The position numbers and the translations under genes are program-made. The notes beneath the pieces are model-generated. The model did no database searches. It was not told where the DNA came from and was given only the letters and a program-made list of their open reading frames with translations. Positions 17,421 to 26,010 of a stretch of DNA of 64,000 nucleotides are shown piece by piece; positions within the stretch are counted from its first letter, which is position 1; every line of letters starts with the position of its first letter. This stretch comes from Herbaspirillum sp. DW155 (GTDB taxonomy: Bacteria > Pseudomonadota > Gammaproteobacteria > Burkholderiales > Burkholderiaceae_D). The stretch spans positions 3,286,001-3,350,000 of the forward strand of contig NZ_AP029028.1 in NCBI RefSeq assembly GCF_037076565.1, read 5' to 3'.

Positions 17421-18164
17421 ATGTTCTTTCCGAATTGTTGCAGCATGACTGGCAGCGTAATGCCGTCTGACCGAGCCTTGTTCCTCAACGCTTACTACAG
17501 TGCGTGGTCCAGTCACTGGCTGGACCACACGCGACTTGATAAGGTAATCAAAGGATCTTCAAAAGTATTATGGATCGGCAGCTACTTTGAGCTTGCCAAA
17601 TCCATCGCCGATTCCTCTTGGGTCATCGTTGATCTGGACCCGGAAATGTTAGCCATCGGACGACAGAGACTTCCCAACGTGTCAGCCATACAGGCCGATA
17701 TAACGCAGCTTCCCTTTCGAGAATGTTTCGACACGATCGTCGTGCTGGGCGCTGTCACGGCCTATCTTCACAGCAATACCTTGGTAGACCAGGCTGCTCA
17801 TTCACTCAAGGCGGCGCTTATCAGGCATCCATCAGCCCGCCTCCTCATCGATGCCTACGACGTTGATTCAATCCACTCCTCAAAATACTTTGACTGTCGA
17901 GGCGAGTGGACCTTTGCAAACGCCCGCTATACCCATATTGCGCAAACCCAGATAACAGAGCAAAGAAATGAGCTATTCCTGTCTACCCTCACCGTCTCGA
18001 AAGAAGACGGGCCGAAACGCAGCACGGAGCATTGGCAGTTTTATCAGCGCGCCTATGCCGGCCGGGAACTGACTGAATCGTTTAAAAGCCAGGGATTAAG
18101 ACTGATTGAACACCATGCGGATTCTCAGCATGGCCGTTTGTATCACACCTATACCCATACTTAG
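17421..18164 (+). CDS. Class I SAM-dependent methyltransferase-like protein
   Basis: A protein of 247 residues with a Rossmann-like SAM site. VLWIGSYFELAKSIA replaces the usual glycine-rich motif I (near residues 49-63), WVIVDLDPEMLAIGRQRLP carries the acidic motif II Asp, and IQADITQLPF and FDTIVVLGAVTAYL follow as the next motifs. The glycine-poor first motif is unusual. AAGG stands seven bases before the ATG; an in-frame ATG lies at 17445. Base composition is lower in GC than the core genes, so recent acquisition is likely. The substrate is unknown. Confidence 0.65.
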   Translation: MFFPNCCSMTGSVMPSDRALFLNAYYSAWSSHWLDHTRLDKVIKGSSKVLWIGSYFELAKSIADSSWVIVDLDPEMLAIGRQRLPNVSAIQADITQLPFRECFDTIVVLGAVTAYLHSNTLVDQAAHSLKAALIRHPSARLLIDAYDVDSIHSSKYFDCRGEWTFANARYTHIAQTQITEQRNELFLSTLTVSKEDGPKRSTEHWQFYQRAYAGRELTESFKSQGLRLIEHHADSQHGRLYHTYTHT

Positions 18165-18173
18165 AGGCCATGT

Positions 18174-18362
18174 TTAACTGCCTCCTTGGCGAGCAAGGAC
18201 AGAGCGCCCCGAAGCATGCGGGTCATAATATACATGCACCTGTTTTCCCACTGGCCCGACCAGACCACCCTGCTCTGCAGTCGACTCAACCCGATACCAG
18301 CGAGCTTGATAACCATATGATTTGGCCGCGTCTTCCTCTATGTAGATCTTGCCGTTAACCAT
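18174..18362 (-). pseudogene. Fragment resembling the C-terminus of a DUF3592-type protein
   Basis: The minus strand encodes 62 residues with VHVYYDPHASGRSVLARQGG at the end. This resembles the YYNP...VL.PG ending of DUF3592 proteins. The apparent start at 18362 has no ribosome site and the N-terminal membrane segment of such proteins is missing, so it is most likely a remnant. The weak family match leaves other explanations open. Confidence 0.35.
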
Positions 18363-18462
18363 ATAAAAATACGTCCATGCCGGAGTTCACTCTTTTCCAT
18401 ATTTTGTCGGCTCGGAAATAGTGAACTATGAAGTAATGATCGCGTTCTTCTACTGCAATTCA

Positions 18463-18969
18463 ATGATGAAATCATCCAATCAGGATTTAACGGGGCCGTT
18501 GCTAGGCGTATTTTTTGGCGTACTGTACATCCTCTTCATTTCGCCCTTCCTGATGGGAGTCTTCCATCCCCCCAAAGCAGACACATGCACCACCACGGAC
18601 TCCGGCCACACCACCGCCGACCGATCAGTACAAGGCATCGTCCACTATCTTGGAAGAACAGTCGTGATCGAGAGCGGAGAAGGAAAGACATTTCGCCGCA
18701 CCTACCTCACCGGTTGCACGAAACAATGCCCCCCGCTCTATGAACACCTCAAGCCAATCGCCGGAAAGGAGATCACAGCTGGCTTTTGCGGAAAGACGCT
18801 GGTGGCGATTGCCACGTCAGATGGCGTGAACTATTACCACGGCACTCCGACCACACAAGCTGAGCTGGATCGAAAGTACAGAAGTGAGTCACTGTTCATG
18901 GTGATCGTATTCGTGGCGGCCCTGGGTGTGGTGGCTGTCTCCTTTCACCTTATCAGACGGGCATCCTGA
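18463..18969 (+). CDS. Hypothetical membrane protein with two membrane segments
   Basis: About 168 residues (starting MMKSSNQDLTGP; an in-frame GTG at 18421 would add 14). A membrane segment near residues 13-31 and another near 140-160 flank a domain of about 100 residues. That domain has four cysteines and resembles proteins that cover a small extracytoplasmic domain. The gene has lower GC than the core genes. No family is recognised. Confidence 0.55.
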   Translation: MMKSSNQDLTGPLLGVFFGVLYILFISPFLMGVFHPPKADTCTTTDSGHTTADRSVQGIVHYLGRTVVIESGEGKTFRRTYLTGCTKQCPPLYEHLKPIAGKEITAGFCGKTLVAIATSDGVNYYHGTPTTQAELDRKYRSESLFMVIVFVAALGVVAVSFHLIRRAS

Positions 18970-19121
18970 GGCAGGCTGTTGTCTGTTGTGCAGCAAGCAC
19001 CCATTGTGAGAAGACGTGATGTCTTGGCAACGACTCCGGTCAGACATTTGCCATGCTGACCGGCAGGCTCGTAAAATGCCCGGCGTAACACCTGAATACA
19101 TCAATCACCAGGGAGACCAAC

Positions 19122-19640
19122 ATGAAATCAGTGCTTTGCCTGTCCGCATCGGCATTCATCCTCACCGCCTGCGCCTCGACCCAAGCGCCCAATCCCGCGC
19201 CGGACATGGCAATTGCAGGCCCCGGCAACAACCCGGTCTGCAAGGTCACCAGCGGAAAGGAAATCGCCGGCTTGTTCGACCGCTGGAACCAGTCACTGCA
19301 AACGCTCAAGCCCGAAGCCGTGGCCGCCAACTATGCCCCTCGCTCGCTGCTGTTGCCGACCGTTTCCAACAAGCCCCGCTTTACCAACGAAGAGCGCATC
19401 GATTACTTCGAACACTTCCTGCACAACAAACCAGTCGGCAAGATCGACCAGCGCTGGCTCTGGATCGGCTGCAATACCGCCATCGACGCCGGCCTCTACA
19501 GCTTCACCTTCGGCACCACCGGCCAGGTCGTGCATGCCCGCTACACCTTCACCTATGAATGGGATGGCCGGGACTGGCTGATCAGCAGCCATCATTCCTC
19601 GGCCATGCCGGAGAAGACCGGAGAAGCGACGTCGCATTGA
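19122..19640 (+). CDS. Lipoprotein with an NTF2-like (SnoaL/DUF4440-type) domain
   Basis: A 172-residue protein with a lipoprotein signal peptide and lipobox LTAC, so the mature protein begins at Cys16 and is membrane anchored. The rest reads like the NTF2-like fold of SgcJ/CaMKII-association proteins: EIAGLFDRWNQSLQTLKPEAVAANYAP at the start of the domain and YTFTYEWDGRDWLISSHHSS at the end. GGGAG precedes the ATG. The gene ends 24 bases before the terminator palindrome used as target by the downstream IS. Confidence 0.75.
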   Translation: MKSVLCLSASAFILTACASTQAPNPAPDMAIAGPGNNPVCKVTSGKEIAGLFDRWNQSLQTLKPEAVAANYAPRSLLLPTVSNKPRFTNEERIDYFEHFLHNKPVGKIDQRWLWIGCNTAIDAGLYSFTFGTTGQVVHARYTFTYEWDGRDWLISSHHSSAMPEKTGEATSH

Positions 19641-19664
19641 TCCCTCCAGGCAGACGATGAAAAC

Positions 19665-19692
19665 AACAAGGGCGCAGAGATGCGCCCTTGTT
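19665..19692 (+). terminator. Terminator palindrome, left copy of a 28-bp target duplication
   Basis: A 12-bp perfect stem around GAGA. The identical 28 bases occur in the same orientation at 21259-21286, exactly outside the other end of the IS, so both are the duplicated target of the insertion. The original, longer palindrome (AAAC before, GTTT after) was the terminator of the lipoprotein gene. Confidence 0.8.
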
Positions 19693-21258
19693 CAGATTGA
19701 TGACAAAGCCCTGGCGAGAGCCAAGGCTTTGTTGTTTAATCGGTCATGCTCAAAAAACCGACAGCCGCCCAGCACGAGTTAGAGATGGTGACCATCGAGA
19801 TGCTCGTGCCCAAGGACCACCTGCTGCGCAAGATCGACGCGGCGGTGGATTTCGAGTTCATCCGCGAGAAGGTGGCGCATCTGTATTGCGCCGACAATGG
19901 CCGCCCGGCACTGGACCCGGTGGTACTCTTCAAGCTCTTGTTCATCGGCTACCTCTTCGGTATCCGCAGCGAGCGCCAGCTCATCCGCGAGGTCCAGGTC
20001 AACGTGGCCTATCGCTGGTTTGCCGGATTCCGTCTGACCGACAAGGTGCCGGACTCCTCCACCTTCTCCCAGAACCGGCGCCGCCGCTTCATTGATACCA
20101 CCGTCTATCAAGACATCTTCGACGAGATCGTGCGCCAGGCCATTGGACGCGGCATGGTCGATGGCCGTGTGCTCTACAGCGACAGCACCCACCTCAAGGC
20201 CAACGCCAACAAGAACAAGTTCGACTACGTTCAAGTTGCCCAGACACCCTCGGCCTATCTGGCCGAACTGGATGCGGCTGTGGATATCGACCGTGCCGAG
20301 CATGGCAAGAAGCCGCTCAAACGTGACGATGATGATGAGCCGCCCACCAAAGAGATCAAGGTTAGTCGCACCGATCCCGAGAGCGGCTACATGGTGCGCG
20401 ACGACAAGCCCAAGGGCTTCTTCTACCTGGATCACCGCACCGTCGATGCCAAGCATTGCATCATTACCGATACCCATGTCACGCCCGCCTCAGTCCATGA
20501 CAGTCAACCTTATCTGGCACGCCTGGATCGTCAGCGCCAGACGTTCGGATTTGATGTACAGGCCGTTGGCCTGGATGCTGGCTATTTCACACCGGCCGTC
20601 TGCCAGGGACTGGAGAATCGCGAGATCAGCGGCGTGATGGGCTACCGCACACCCAACCACAAGCCGGGGACATTCTTTAAACGGGCGTATGAGTACGATG
20701 CCTACCGTGACGAATACATCTGCCCGCAGGGCCAGTCCTTGCACTACAGCACCACCAATCGGCAGGGGTATCGGGAATACAAATCCAAGCCTGAACAATG
20801 CCGGGGCTGCAAGGTACGCGAGCAATGCACCAATAGCGCCAATGCGGTCAAGGTGGTGACGCGCCATGTGTGGGAGCGTTCCAAGGAGAAGGTGGATGAT
20901 CGGCGTCGTACCGAATGGGGCAAGCGCATCTATGCCCGACGCAAGGAAACGGTAGAACGCAGCTTCGCCGACGCCAAGCAATTGCACGGACATCGCTATG
21001 CCCGCATGCGCGGCTTGCGCAAGGTCGCCGAGCAGTGCTTGTTGGCGGCGGCGGCCCAGAACATGAAGAAGATTGCCCTGCTGGTGGCGCGCTTGCGCGC
21101 GCTTTTACCGGGCTTGAACGCCTATGCCAGCGTACAAAAGTGGCTACAGAGAAAAATGAGCGCATTGCTTGGCTTCTGCGCCATCGACCATCTGCAAATT
21201 ACCTGCGCCTGAAAAACAAAACCCCGTGTTCGAAAACACGGGGTTCGTCATCAACCTG
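19693..21258 (+). mobile_element. IS1182-type insertion sequence
   Basis: A 1566-bp element with matching ends: CAGATTGATGACAAA on the left and, in reverse complement, CAGGTTGATGACGAA on the right (13 of 15). Each end is followed inside by its own hairpin: 19702-19731 on the left (ACAAAGCC with GGCTTTGT) and 21220-21245 on the right (an 11-bp perfect stem). It is flanked by a 28-bp direct repeat that is itself a terminator hairpin. It carries one intact transposase gene. Confidence 0.85.
19746..21212 (+). CDS. IS1182-family transposase
   Basis: A 488-residue DDE transposase. Family features are the N-terminal LDPVVLFKLLFIGYLFGIRS and RLTDKVPDSSTFSQNR, the first Asp in LYSDSTHLKANANK, the second in VGLDAGYFT, and the Glu in VERSFADAKQLHGHRYAR. 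A CxxC-type zinc-like cluster (CRGCKVREQC) lies near residue 355. It is full length and apparently functional. Confidence 0.9.
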   Translation: MLKKPTAAQHELEMVTIEMLVPKDHLLRKIDAAVDFEFIREKVAHLYCADNGRPALDPVVLFKLLFIGYLFGIRSERQLIREVQVNVAYRWFAGFRLTDKVPDSSTFSQNRRRRFIDTTVYQDIFDEIVRQAIGRGMVDGRVLYSDSTHLKANANKNKFDYVQVAQTPSAYLAELDAAVDIDRAEHGKKPLKRDDDDEPPTKEIKVSRTDPESGYMVRDDKPKGFFYLDHRTVDAKHCIITDTHVTPASVHDSQPYLARLDRQRQTFGFDVQAVGLDAGYFTPAVCQGLENREISGVMGYRTPNHKPGTFFKRAYEYDAYRDEYICPQGQSLHYSTTNRQGYREYKSKPEQCRGCKVREQCTNSANAVKVVTRHVWERSKEKVDDRRRTEWGKRIYARRKETVERSFADAKQLHGHRYARMRGLRKVAEQCLLAAAAQNMKKIALLVARLRALLPGLNAYASVQKWLQRKMSALLGFCAIDHLQITCA

Positions 21259-21286
21259 AACAAGGGCGCAGAGATGCGCCCTTGTT
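21259..21286 (+). repeat. Terminator palindrome, right copy of the 28-bp target duplication
   Basis: Identical in sequence and orientation to 19665-19692. It lies at the junction between the IS right end and the old chromosomal sequence GTTTCATTG. Confidence 0.85.
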
Positions 21287-21347
21287 GTTTCATTGAAGAA
21301 TGATCACCTGCACTTGGTTGGGAGGCAAGCCAGTCCGCAGACCCAAA

Positions 21348-22964
21348 TCAGGCAGGCAGCGCCAATACCTCCTGCCGCGTCGTGGTAACGCTATCCTGTG
21401 GCGCCTCGCCCTCTCCGATCATCTGCACCTGATGCCCCAGCTTGAACACCGCCATCGCATCGGCCAGCATCATGGCCTGATCGCGCATGGACTGTGATGC
21501 CGCGGCAGCCTGCTCCACCAGTGCGGCGTTCTGCTGGGTGGACTGATCCATCAGGGCCACGGCCTGATTGACCTGAACGATGCCATCGCTCTGCTCGGCA
21601 CTGGCCACCGTGATGTGTCCGACGATATCGGTCACGCGGCGCACGCTGTCGACCACCTGCTGCATGGTCTGGCCAGCCTGCGCGACGAGATGACTGCCGC
21701 TTTCCACCTTGCCGACCGAATCATCGATCAGTTCCTTGATCTCGCGCGCGGCAGCGGCCGAGCGCTGCGCCAGTGAACGGACTTCGGCCGCCACTACCGC
21801 AAAGCCACGCCCCTGCTCGCCGGCGCGGGCGGCTTCGACGGCGGCGTTCAGGGCGAGGATGTTGGTCTGGAAGGCGATACCGTCGATCACGCTGATGATG
21901 TCCACGATCTTCAGCGAGGAAGTATTGATGGCCTCCATGGTCTGCACCACCTGCTGCACGGCCTGGCCGCCCTCGGCGGCGACGCTGGAGGCCGAGGCCG
22001 CCAGTGCATTGGCCTGCTGCGCGCTGTCGGCATTCTGGCGCACGGTGGTGGTGAGCTGCTGCATGGCCGCCGCCGTCTCTTCGATGGAACCTGCCTGGGC
22101 CTCGGTGCGGGCCGACAGATCGAGATTGCCGGCCGCGATCTCGGCGGTGGCGGTGGCGATGGTGTTGGCACTGTTGCGCACGTTGCTGACGATGCGCACC
22201 AGGCTGTCGGTCATCTGCTGGATGGCCTGCATCAACTGCCCCACTTCATCGTTGGTGCGGCGGCGGATGCGCATGCTGAGGTCACCGCTGGCGATGGCGC
22301 GGGCAGCCAGGACGGCTTCGCCCAGGGCCCTGGAAATGGTGCGCGAAATCAGCAGGCTCACCGCGCCCACCACCACAAACACCGCCAGGCTCATCAGCAC
22401 GGCCTGGTACACCGCCGAACGCAGGCTGGTGCGCGCGGCCTGCACGCCCTGCTGGCCGAGCTGATCGTTGTAGCTGCGATGCGCAGCCAGGGCCTTGATG
22501 AGCTTGTCGCCGGGCGGGACGACCAGTTGCTCGACGGCTTTCAGGGCTTCTTCCGTCTTGCCCTGGGCACCGAGGGCAATGACGGTCTGGCGGTTTTTCT
22601 CATAGTCGGCGAAGGTGTCACGGTCGTCCTGCAGCAACTGGCGATCGGTGGCATCGGAGATATCTTCCTTCTCATAGCGGTCGAAGGCGGCGATGACCTT
22701 CTCACGCTGCAGGTTCATCGATTGCTCCAGCCTGGCACGGGTGGCCGGATCGGTGGCAGCTGCATAGCGCCAGATGCCGACCCGAATGCGGAAGATCGCT
22801 TCGCCCGCCTCGCCCAGCACCAGCAGGCTGGGCACGGTGTTCATGGAAGAGTAGCTGGCGGCATCGGCGATACGGTTGCTGTGGTAGACGCTCAGGCCGG
22901 TGACGCTGACCAGGCCGAGGACGACGGCGAGCAGCAGAAGGCGGAGTTTGTTGGCAATGGTCAT
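21348..22964 (-). CDS. Methyl-accepting chemotaxis protein
   Basis: A 538-residue chemoreceptor. A membrane segment (about 8-28) and a periplasmic four-helix ligand domain (about 30-185) are followed by a second membrane segment (about 188-210) and a HAMP domain containing LAARAIASGDLSMRIRRRTNDE. The signalling domain has the conserved hairpin IDGIAFQTNILALNAAVEAARAGEQGRGFAVVAAEVRSLAQRS, written here in part. The C-terminus lacks the NWETF tether. It signals to CheA/CheW. Upstream on its strand a TATAAT (23029-23034) may serve as -10 region. Ligand unknown. Confidence 0.92.
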   Translation of the reverse strand: MTIANKLRLLLLAVVLGLVSVTGLSVYHSNRIADAASYSSMNTVPSLLVLGEAGEAIFRIRVGIWRYAAATDPATRARLEQSMNLQREKVIAAFDRYEKEDISDATDRQLLQDDRDTFADYEKNRQTVIALGAQGKTEEALKAVEQLVVPPGDKLIKALAAHRSYNDQLGQQGVQAARTSLRSAVYQAVLMSLAVFVVVGAVSLLISRTISRALGEAVLAARAIASGDLSMRIRRRTNDEVGQLMQAIQQMTDSLVRIVSNVRNSANTIATATAEIAAGNLDLSARTEAQAGSIEETAAAMQQLTTTVRQNADSAQQANALAASASSVAAEGGQAVQQVVQTMEAINTSSLKIVDIISVIDGIAFQTNILALNAAVEAARAGEQGRGFAVVAAEVRSLAQRSAAAAREIKELIDDSVGKVESGSHLVAQAGQTMQQVVDSVRRVTDIVGHITVASAEQSDGIVQVNQAVALMDQSTQQNAALVEQAAAASQSMRDQAMMLADAMAVFKLGHQVQMIGEGEAPQDSVTTTRQEVLALPA

Positions 22965-23336
22965 GATCAGGTGTCGCGCGTCGATGCCGGGATAGCGGAT
23001 CGATGGGTTGAAATGAGGGTGTCAAAAAATTATAAGTCTGTGAAAATTTTAAAACTTCACATCTGGTCGATTCTTGACACGGATCATCTTTGCGGCGCGC
23101 GCAATGACACTGAATCAATGGATCGCAAAAACTTAGTTGCATCCGCCGCAAAGACGCGTATAAGGCGGCGTATGCAATAAAAAAACTTAGGTAATCCGGA
23201 AAAACAAGGTTTTCTCTCGCGGCGCGAAATCACATGCGGAAATCAACGGCACGACATAGGGAAAAGGCGATACAGCCGTCCGTGAAGAAAAAAAACTAAG
23301 TTTTTCCCCACCACCGATCTGCATTGGACAAGAAAG
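22965..23336. other. AT-rich intergenic region with three AAAAACTTAG motifs
   Basis: No gene is seen. The 10-mer AAAAACTTAG occurs at 23127-23136 and 23181-23190, and inverted at 23296-23305. A minus-strand TATAAT at 23029-23034 could drive the chemoreceptor gene. Repeated motifs in a promoter-side region suggest a regulator-binding or DNA-architecture role. Confidence 0.4.
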
Positions 23337-23362
23337 CAGCGGAGCCAACCTGCGCTCCGCTG
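23337..23362 (-). terminator. Rho-independent terminator of the GNAT gene
   Basis: CAGCGGAG (23337-23344) pairs with CTCCGCTG (23355-23362); on the minus strand it is followed by CTTTCTT. It lies 18 bases after the acetyltransferase stop. Confidence 0.65.
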
Positions 23363-23380
23363 ATTCAGAAGAGGAAGAAG

Positions 23381-23839
23381 TTACTGCTGCGCGTTCTGGC
23401 GATAGATATCCGGACGCGAGATATGCCACACGAAGTCACCGCGATTGATGGCTTCGAATCCGCAGCTGGCATACAGCCAGGGCGCGGTGGAGGTGGTCAG
23501 CATGACGCGGCGCAGTCGCTGCAGGGTCGGATGCTGATTTACCGATTCGATCATCCAGCGACCCAGGCCCTGGCCGCGCAGGTCGCCGACGACGAAGACG
23601 TCGCACAGATAACCGAAGGTGGCGTGATCGGTCACCACGCGGGCAAAGCCGATCTGCTGCTTGCCGCGATAAAGACCGAAGCACAGGCTGTTGGCCAGCG
23701 CCGTGCGCACGGTGTTGAGGTCGATGCCGGGAGACCAGCTCGAATGGGTCAGTACGTCATGGATGAGGGGGATGTCCAGCCGGTCGGGATCGGTGTCGAT
23801 GAGAAAATCATCGCGCCGCCAGATCAGGTGATGGCTCAT
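23381..23839 (-). CDS. GNAT family N-acetyltransferase
   Basis: A 152-residue protein starting MSHHLIWRRDDFLID. The acetyl-CoA binding motif A is visible as LCDVFVVGDLRGQGLGRWMIESV (R/Q-x-x-G-x-G/A type, near residues 80-102), and the C-terminal strand TSTAPWLYASCGFEAI fits motif B. The substrate is unknown; the arrangement suits small-molecule or peptide N-terminal acetylation. The longer in-frame start at 23905 lacks a ribosome site. Confidence 0.85.
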   Translation of the reverse strand: MSHHLIWRRDDFLIDTDPDRLDIPLIHDVLTHSSWSPGIDLNTVRTALANSLCFGLYRGKQQIGFARVVTDHATFGYLCDVFVVGDLRGQGLGRWMIESVNQHPTLQRLRRVMLTTSTAPWLYASCGFEAINRGDFVWHISRPDIYRQNAQQ

Positions 23840-24286
23840 GGTCGTTCCTTGCTTGTTGGCTTGTTGTCGTAAAAAGTTTGCCTTGGTACCTGCTGCCTGC
23901 TGCACGCGATCTTTTGCGAAAACAGTTTAGAACGTTTCCCCTCTTCCGGTGCGACGCCGCTGCGGCCCATCGTGGCGAGCCGTAGCGAAGCCCGGTGAGG
24001 TCATTGGCGAGGGATCGGGGCGCACATCCTTAGGGCGCGATGGCTCGATGCCGCTGATGAGATTCGTTCCGTGGCCGTTCATGATGCCACAGGCTACCCC
24101 GCCCTGCGCAAGACTTTCCGTCCGGCAACGCGATGAAAGCGGCGACGCTTTGACTGAAACATCGCTTGCACTTCCGTTACACCTTGCCGGTCCGCACTGA
24201 CGGACCATAGCTTCAACGTGGTGCGCTGGACGCCGCAGTTGGTCGGTCAGCTCTTCCGTCGCACCTATTCCCGCAAGGAGAACGAC
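23840..24286. other. Intergenic region before the DUF3300 gene
   Basis: No convincing reading frame. A small inverted repeat GGTCCG-CACTGA-CGGACC lies at about 24190-24207. A clear promoter was not identified. AAGGAG at 24275-24280 is the ribosome site of the next gene. Confidence 0.4.
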
Positions 24287-25777
24287 ATGAACAAATCAAC
24301 CCTGGCCTGGGCCGCTTGCCTGGTCTTTTCGCTGGTCTCGGGCATGCCTGTGCAGGCACAGACCGCTACCCCGCCCGCACCGGCGGTCTATACCCAGCAG
24401 CAGCTGGACCAGATGCTGGCGCCCGTGGCGCTGTATCCGGATTCGCTGCTGGCCCAGGTGCTGATGGCCTCGACCTATCCGCTGGAGGTGGTACAAGCCC
24501 AGCGCTTCGTGGAAGCGCGGCCCGGCCTGCAGGGGGATGGCCTGGCACGCGCCGTGGCACCGATGCCGTGGGATCCGAGCGTGAAGGCACTGGTGCAGTT
24601 TCCGTCGGTGCTGGCGATGATGAATGACCGCCTGGACTGGATGCAGCAACTGGGCCAGGCCTTCCTGGGACAGCAGCCGGCCGTGATGGATACGGTGCAG
24701 AACCTGCGCGAACGCGCACGCATTGCCGGCACGCTCGAATCCAGTCCGCAGCAGCGCGTGGTGGTGCAGGATGAGGTGATCGAGATCGTGCCGGTCAATC
24801 CGCAGGTGGTCTATGTGCCCTACTACAACCCGACCGTAGTGTATGGCAGCTGGTGGTGGCCGTCCGCCCCGCCGGTGGTGTGGGCACCGCCGCCGCGCTA
24901 TCGTCCGCCCAGCTATGAGCCGGGATTCTCGGCCAGCATCAGCTTTGGCGTGGGCATCGGCGTGATGAGCGCGGTCTTCGGCGATGCCCGTCCTGACTGG
25001 CACCAGCGTCAGGTGCTGGTGACCCAGACGCGCATCAACAACGTCACCAATGTGACCAACGTCAACAACACCAACGTCATCAATAATCGCATCGTCAACA
25101 ACAACGTCACGATCAATGGCAACGCAACGATGAGCCAGCGCCCGGTGGTATGGCATCACGATGCCCGCTACGCCGGTGGCCGCTATGCCCAGCAGCCGGC
25201 CCCTGCCCTGGCGCCGCCGCCGGGACAGCGCCCGCTGTCGCCGCCGCAGGCGCAGAGTCTGGTACAGGCTCAGCCGCAGGCGCGTGGGCCGCAGGCACAG
25301 TCGCTGCAGGCCAATGCAGCCCATCCGTTGCCGGTGGTCGATAACCTCCAGCAGCGCGCAGCACAGCAGGACCAGTTACGCCAGCGCCAGGCCATCGATC
25401 AGCAACGCCAGCGCGAACAGCAGGCCAATGACCAGTTGCGGCAACGCGAGCAGATGATGCGCGAGCAGCAGCGCCAGCGTGAACAGCAGGCACAGGCGCA
25501 GCGTCAACAGCAGCAGGGCCAGGAGCGCCAGTGGCAGCAGCACCAGCAACAGGTGCAGCAGCAGATGCAGCAACGGCAGCGCGAAGAGCAGATGCGCCAG
25601 CAGCAACAGCAGCTGCATGAATCGCAACGCCAGCAACAGATGCTGAACCAGCAGCGTGAACAGCAGCATCAGGCCGCGCAGCGCGCGCAGCAGGCGCACC
25701 AGCTGCAAGCCCAGCAGCGCGAAGCCCACCAGCGGCGCGAGGACAGGCGTGATGAGCGCCGCGACGAGCGTTCCTGA
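24287..25777 (+). CDS. DUF3300 domain-containing exported protein
   Basis: A 496-residue protein with a signal peptide (cleavage near VQAQ). Residues 40-300 form a DUF3300 domain with [60 protein letters not shown], and [19 protein letters not shown]. Then follow Asn-rich NVTN/NNTN repeats (about 265-295), a Pro/Ala/Gln linker, and a long Gln/Arg-rich, probably coiled-coil C-terminus (about 355-496). AAGGAG stands before the ATG. It is probably periplasmic; its function is unknown. Confidence 0.88.
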   Translation: MNKSTLAWAACLVFSLVSGMPVQAQTATPPAPAVYTQQQLDQMLAPVALYPDSLLAQVLMASTYPLEVVQAQRFVEARPGLQGDGLARAVAPMPWDPSVKALVQFPSVLAMMNDRLDWMQQLGQAFLGQQPAVMDTVQNLRERARIAGTLESSPQQRVVVQDEVIEIVPVNPQVVYVPYYNPTVVYGSWWWPSAPPVVWAPPPRYRPPSYEPGFSASISFGVGIGVMSAVFGDARPDWHQRQVLVTQTRINNVTNVTNVNNTNVINNRIVNNNVTINGNATMSQRPVVWHHDARYAGGRYAQQPAPALAPPPGQRPLSPPQAQSLVQAQPQARGPQAQSLQANAAHPLPVVDNLQQRAAQQDQLRQRQAIDQQRQREQQANDQLRQREQMMREQQRQREQQAQAQRQQQQGQERQWQQHQQQVQQQMQQRQREEQMRQQQQQLHESQRQQQMLNQQREQQHQAAQRAQQAHQLQAQQREAHQRREDRRDERRDERS

Positions 25778-26010
25778 GTGAATGTTGCCGGGCCTGGCCC
25801 CGCCTGCCCGGCACGTTGCCATCCGGCAAACATGCGGGCAAGCGGGCCGCTTCAGTTATAATCCCCGGTTTTCCAGAGCTTACGGAACAGGGCCTGCGGC
25901 GCCTCCTTGGATTGAACAGGGACAGTGCGCGCCGGCCGGCCATGCGGGTTGGATCGTCCAGCCGCGCCAGGGGCCGCGTTCCTGCGGCCTCCGACCCCGA
26001 CCGATCCGCC

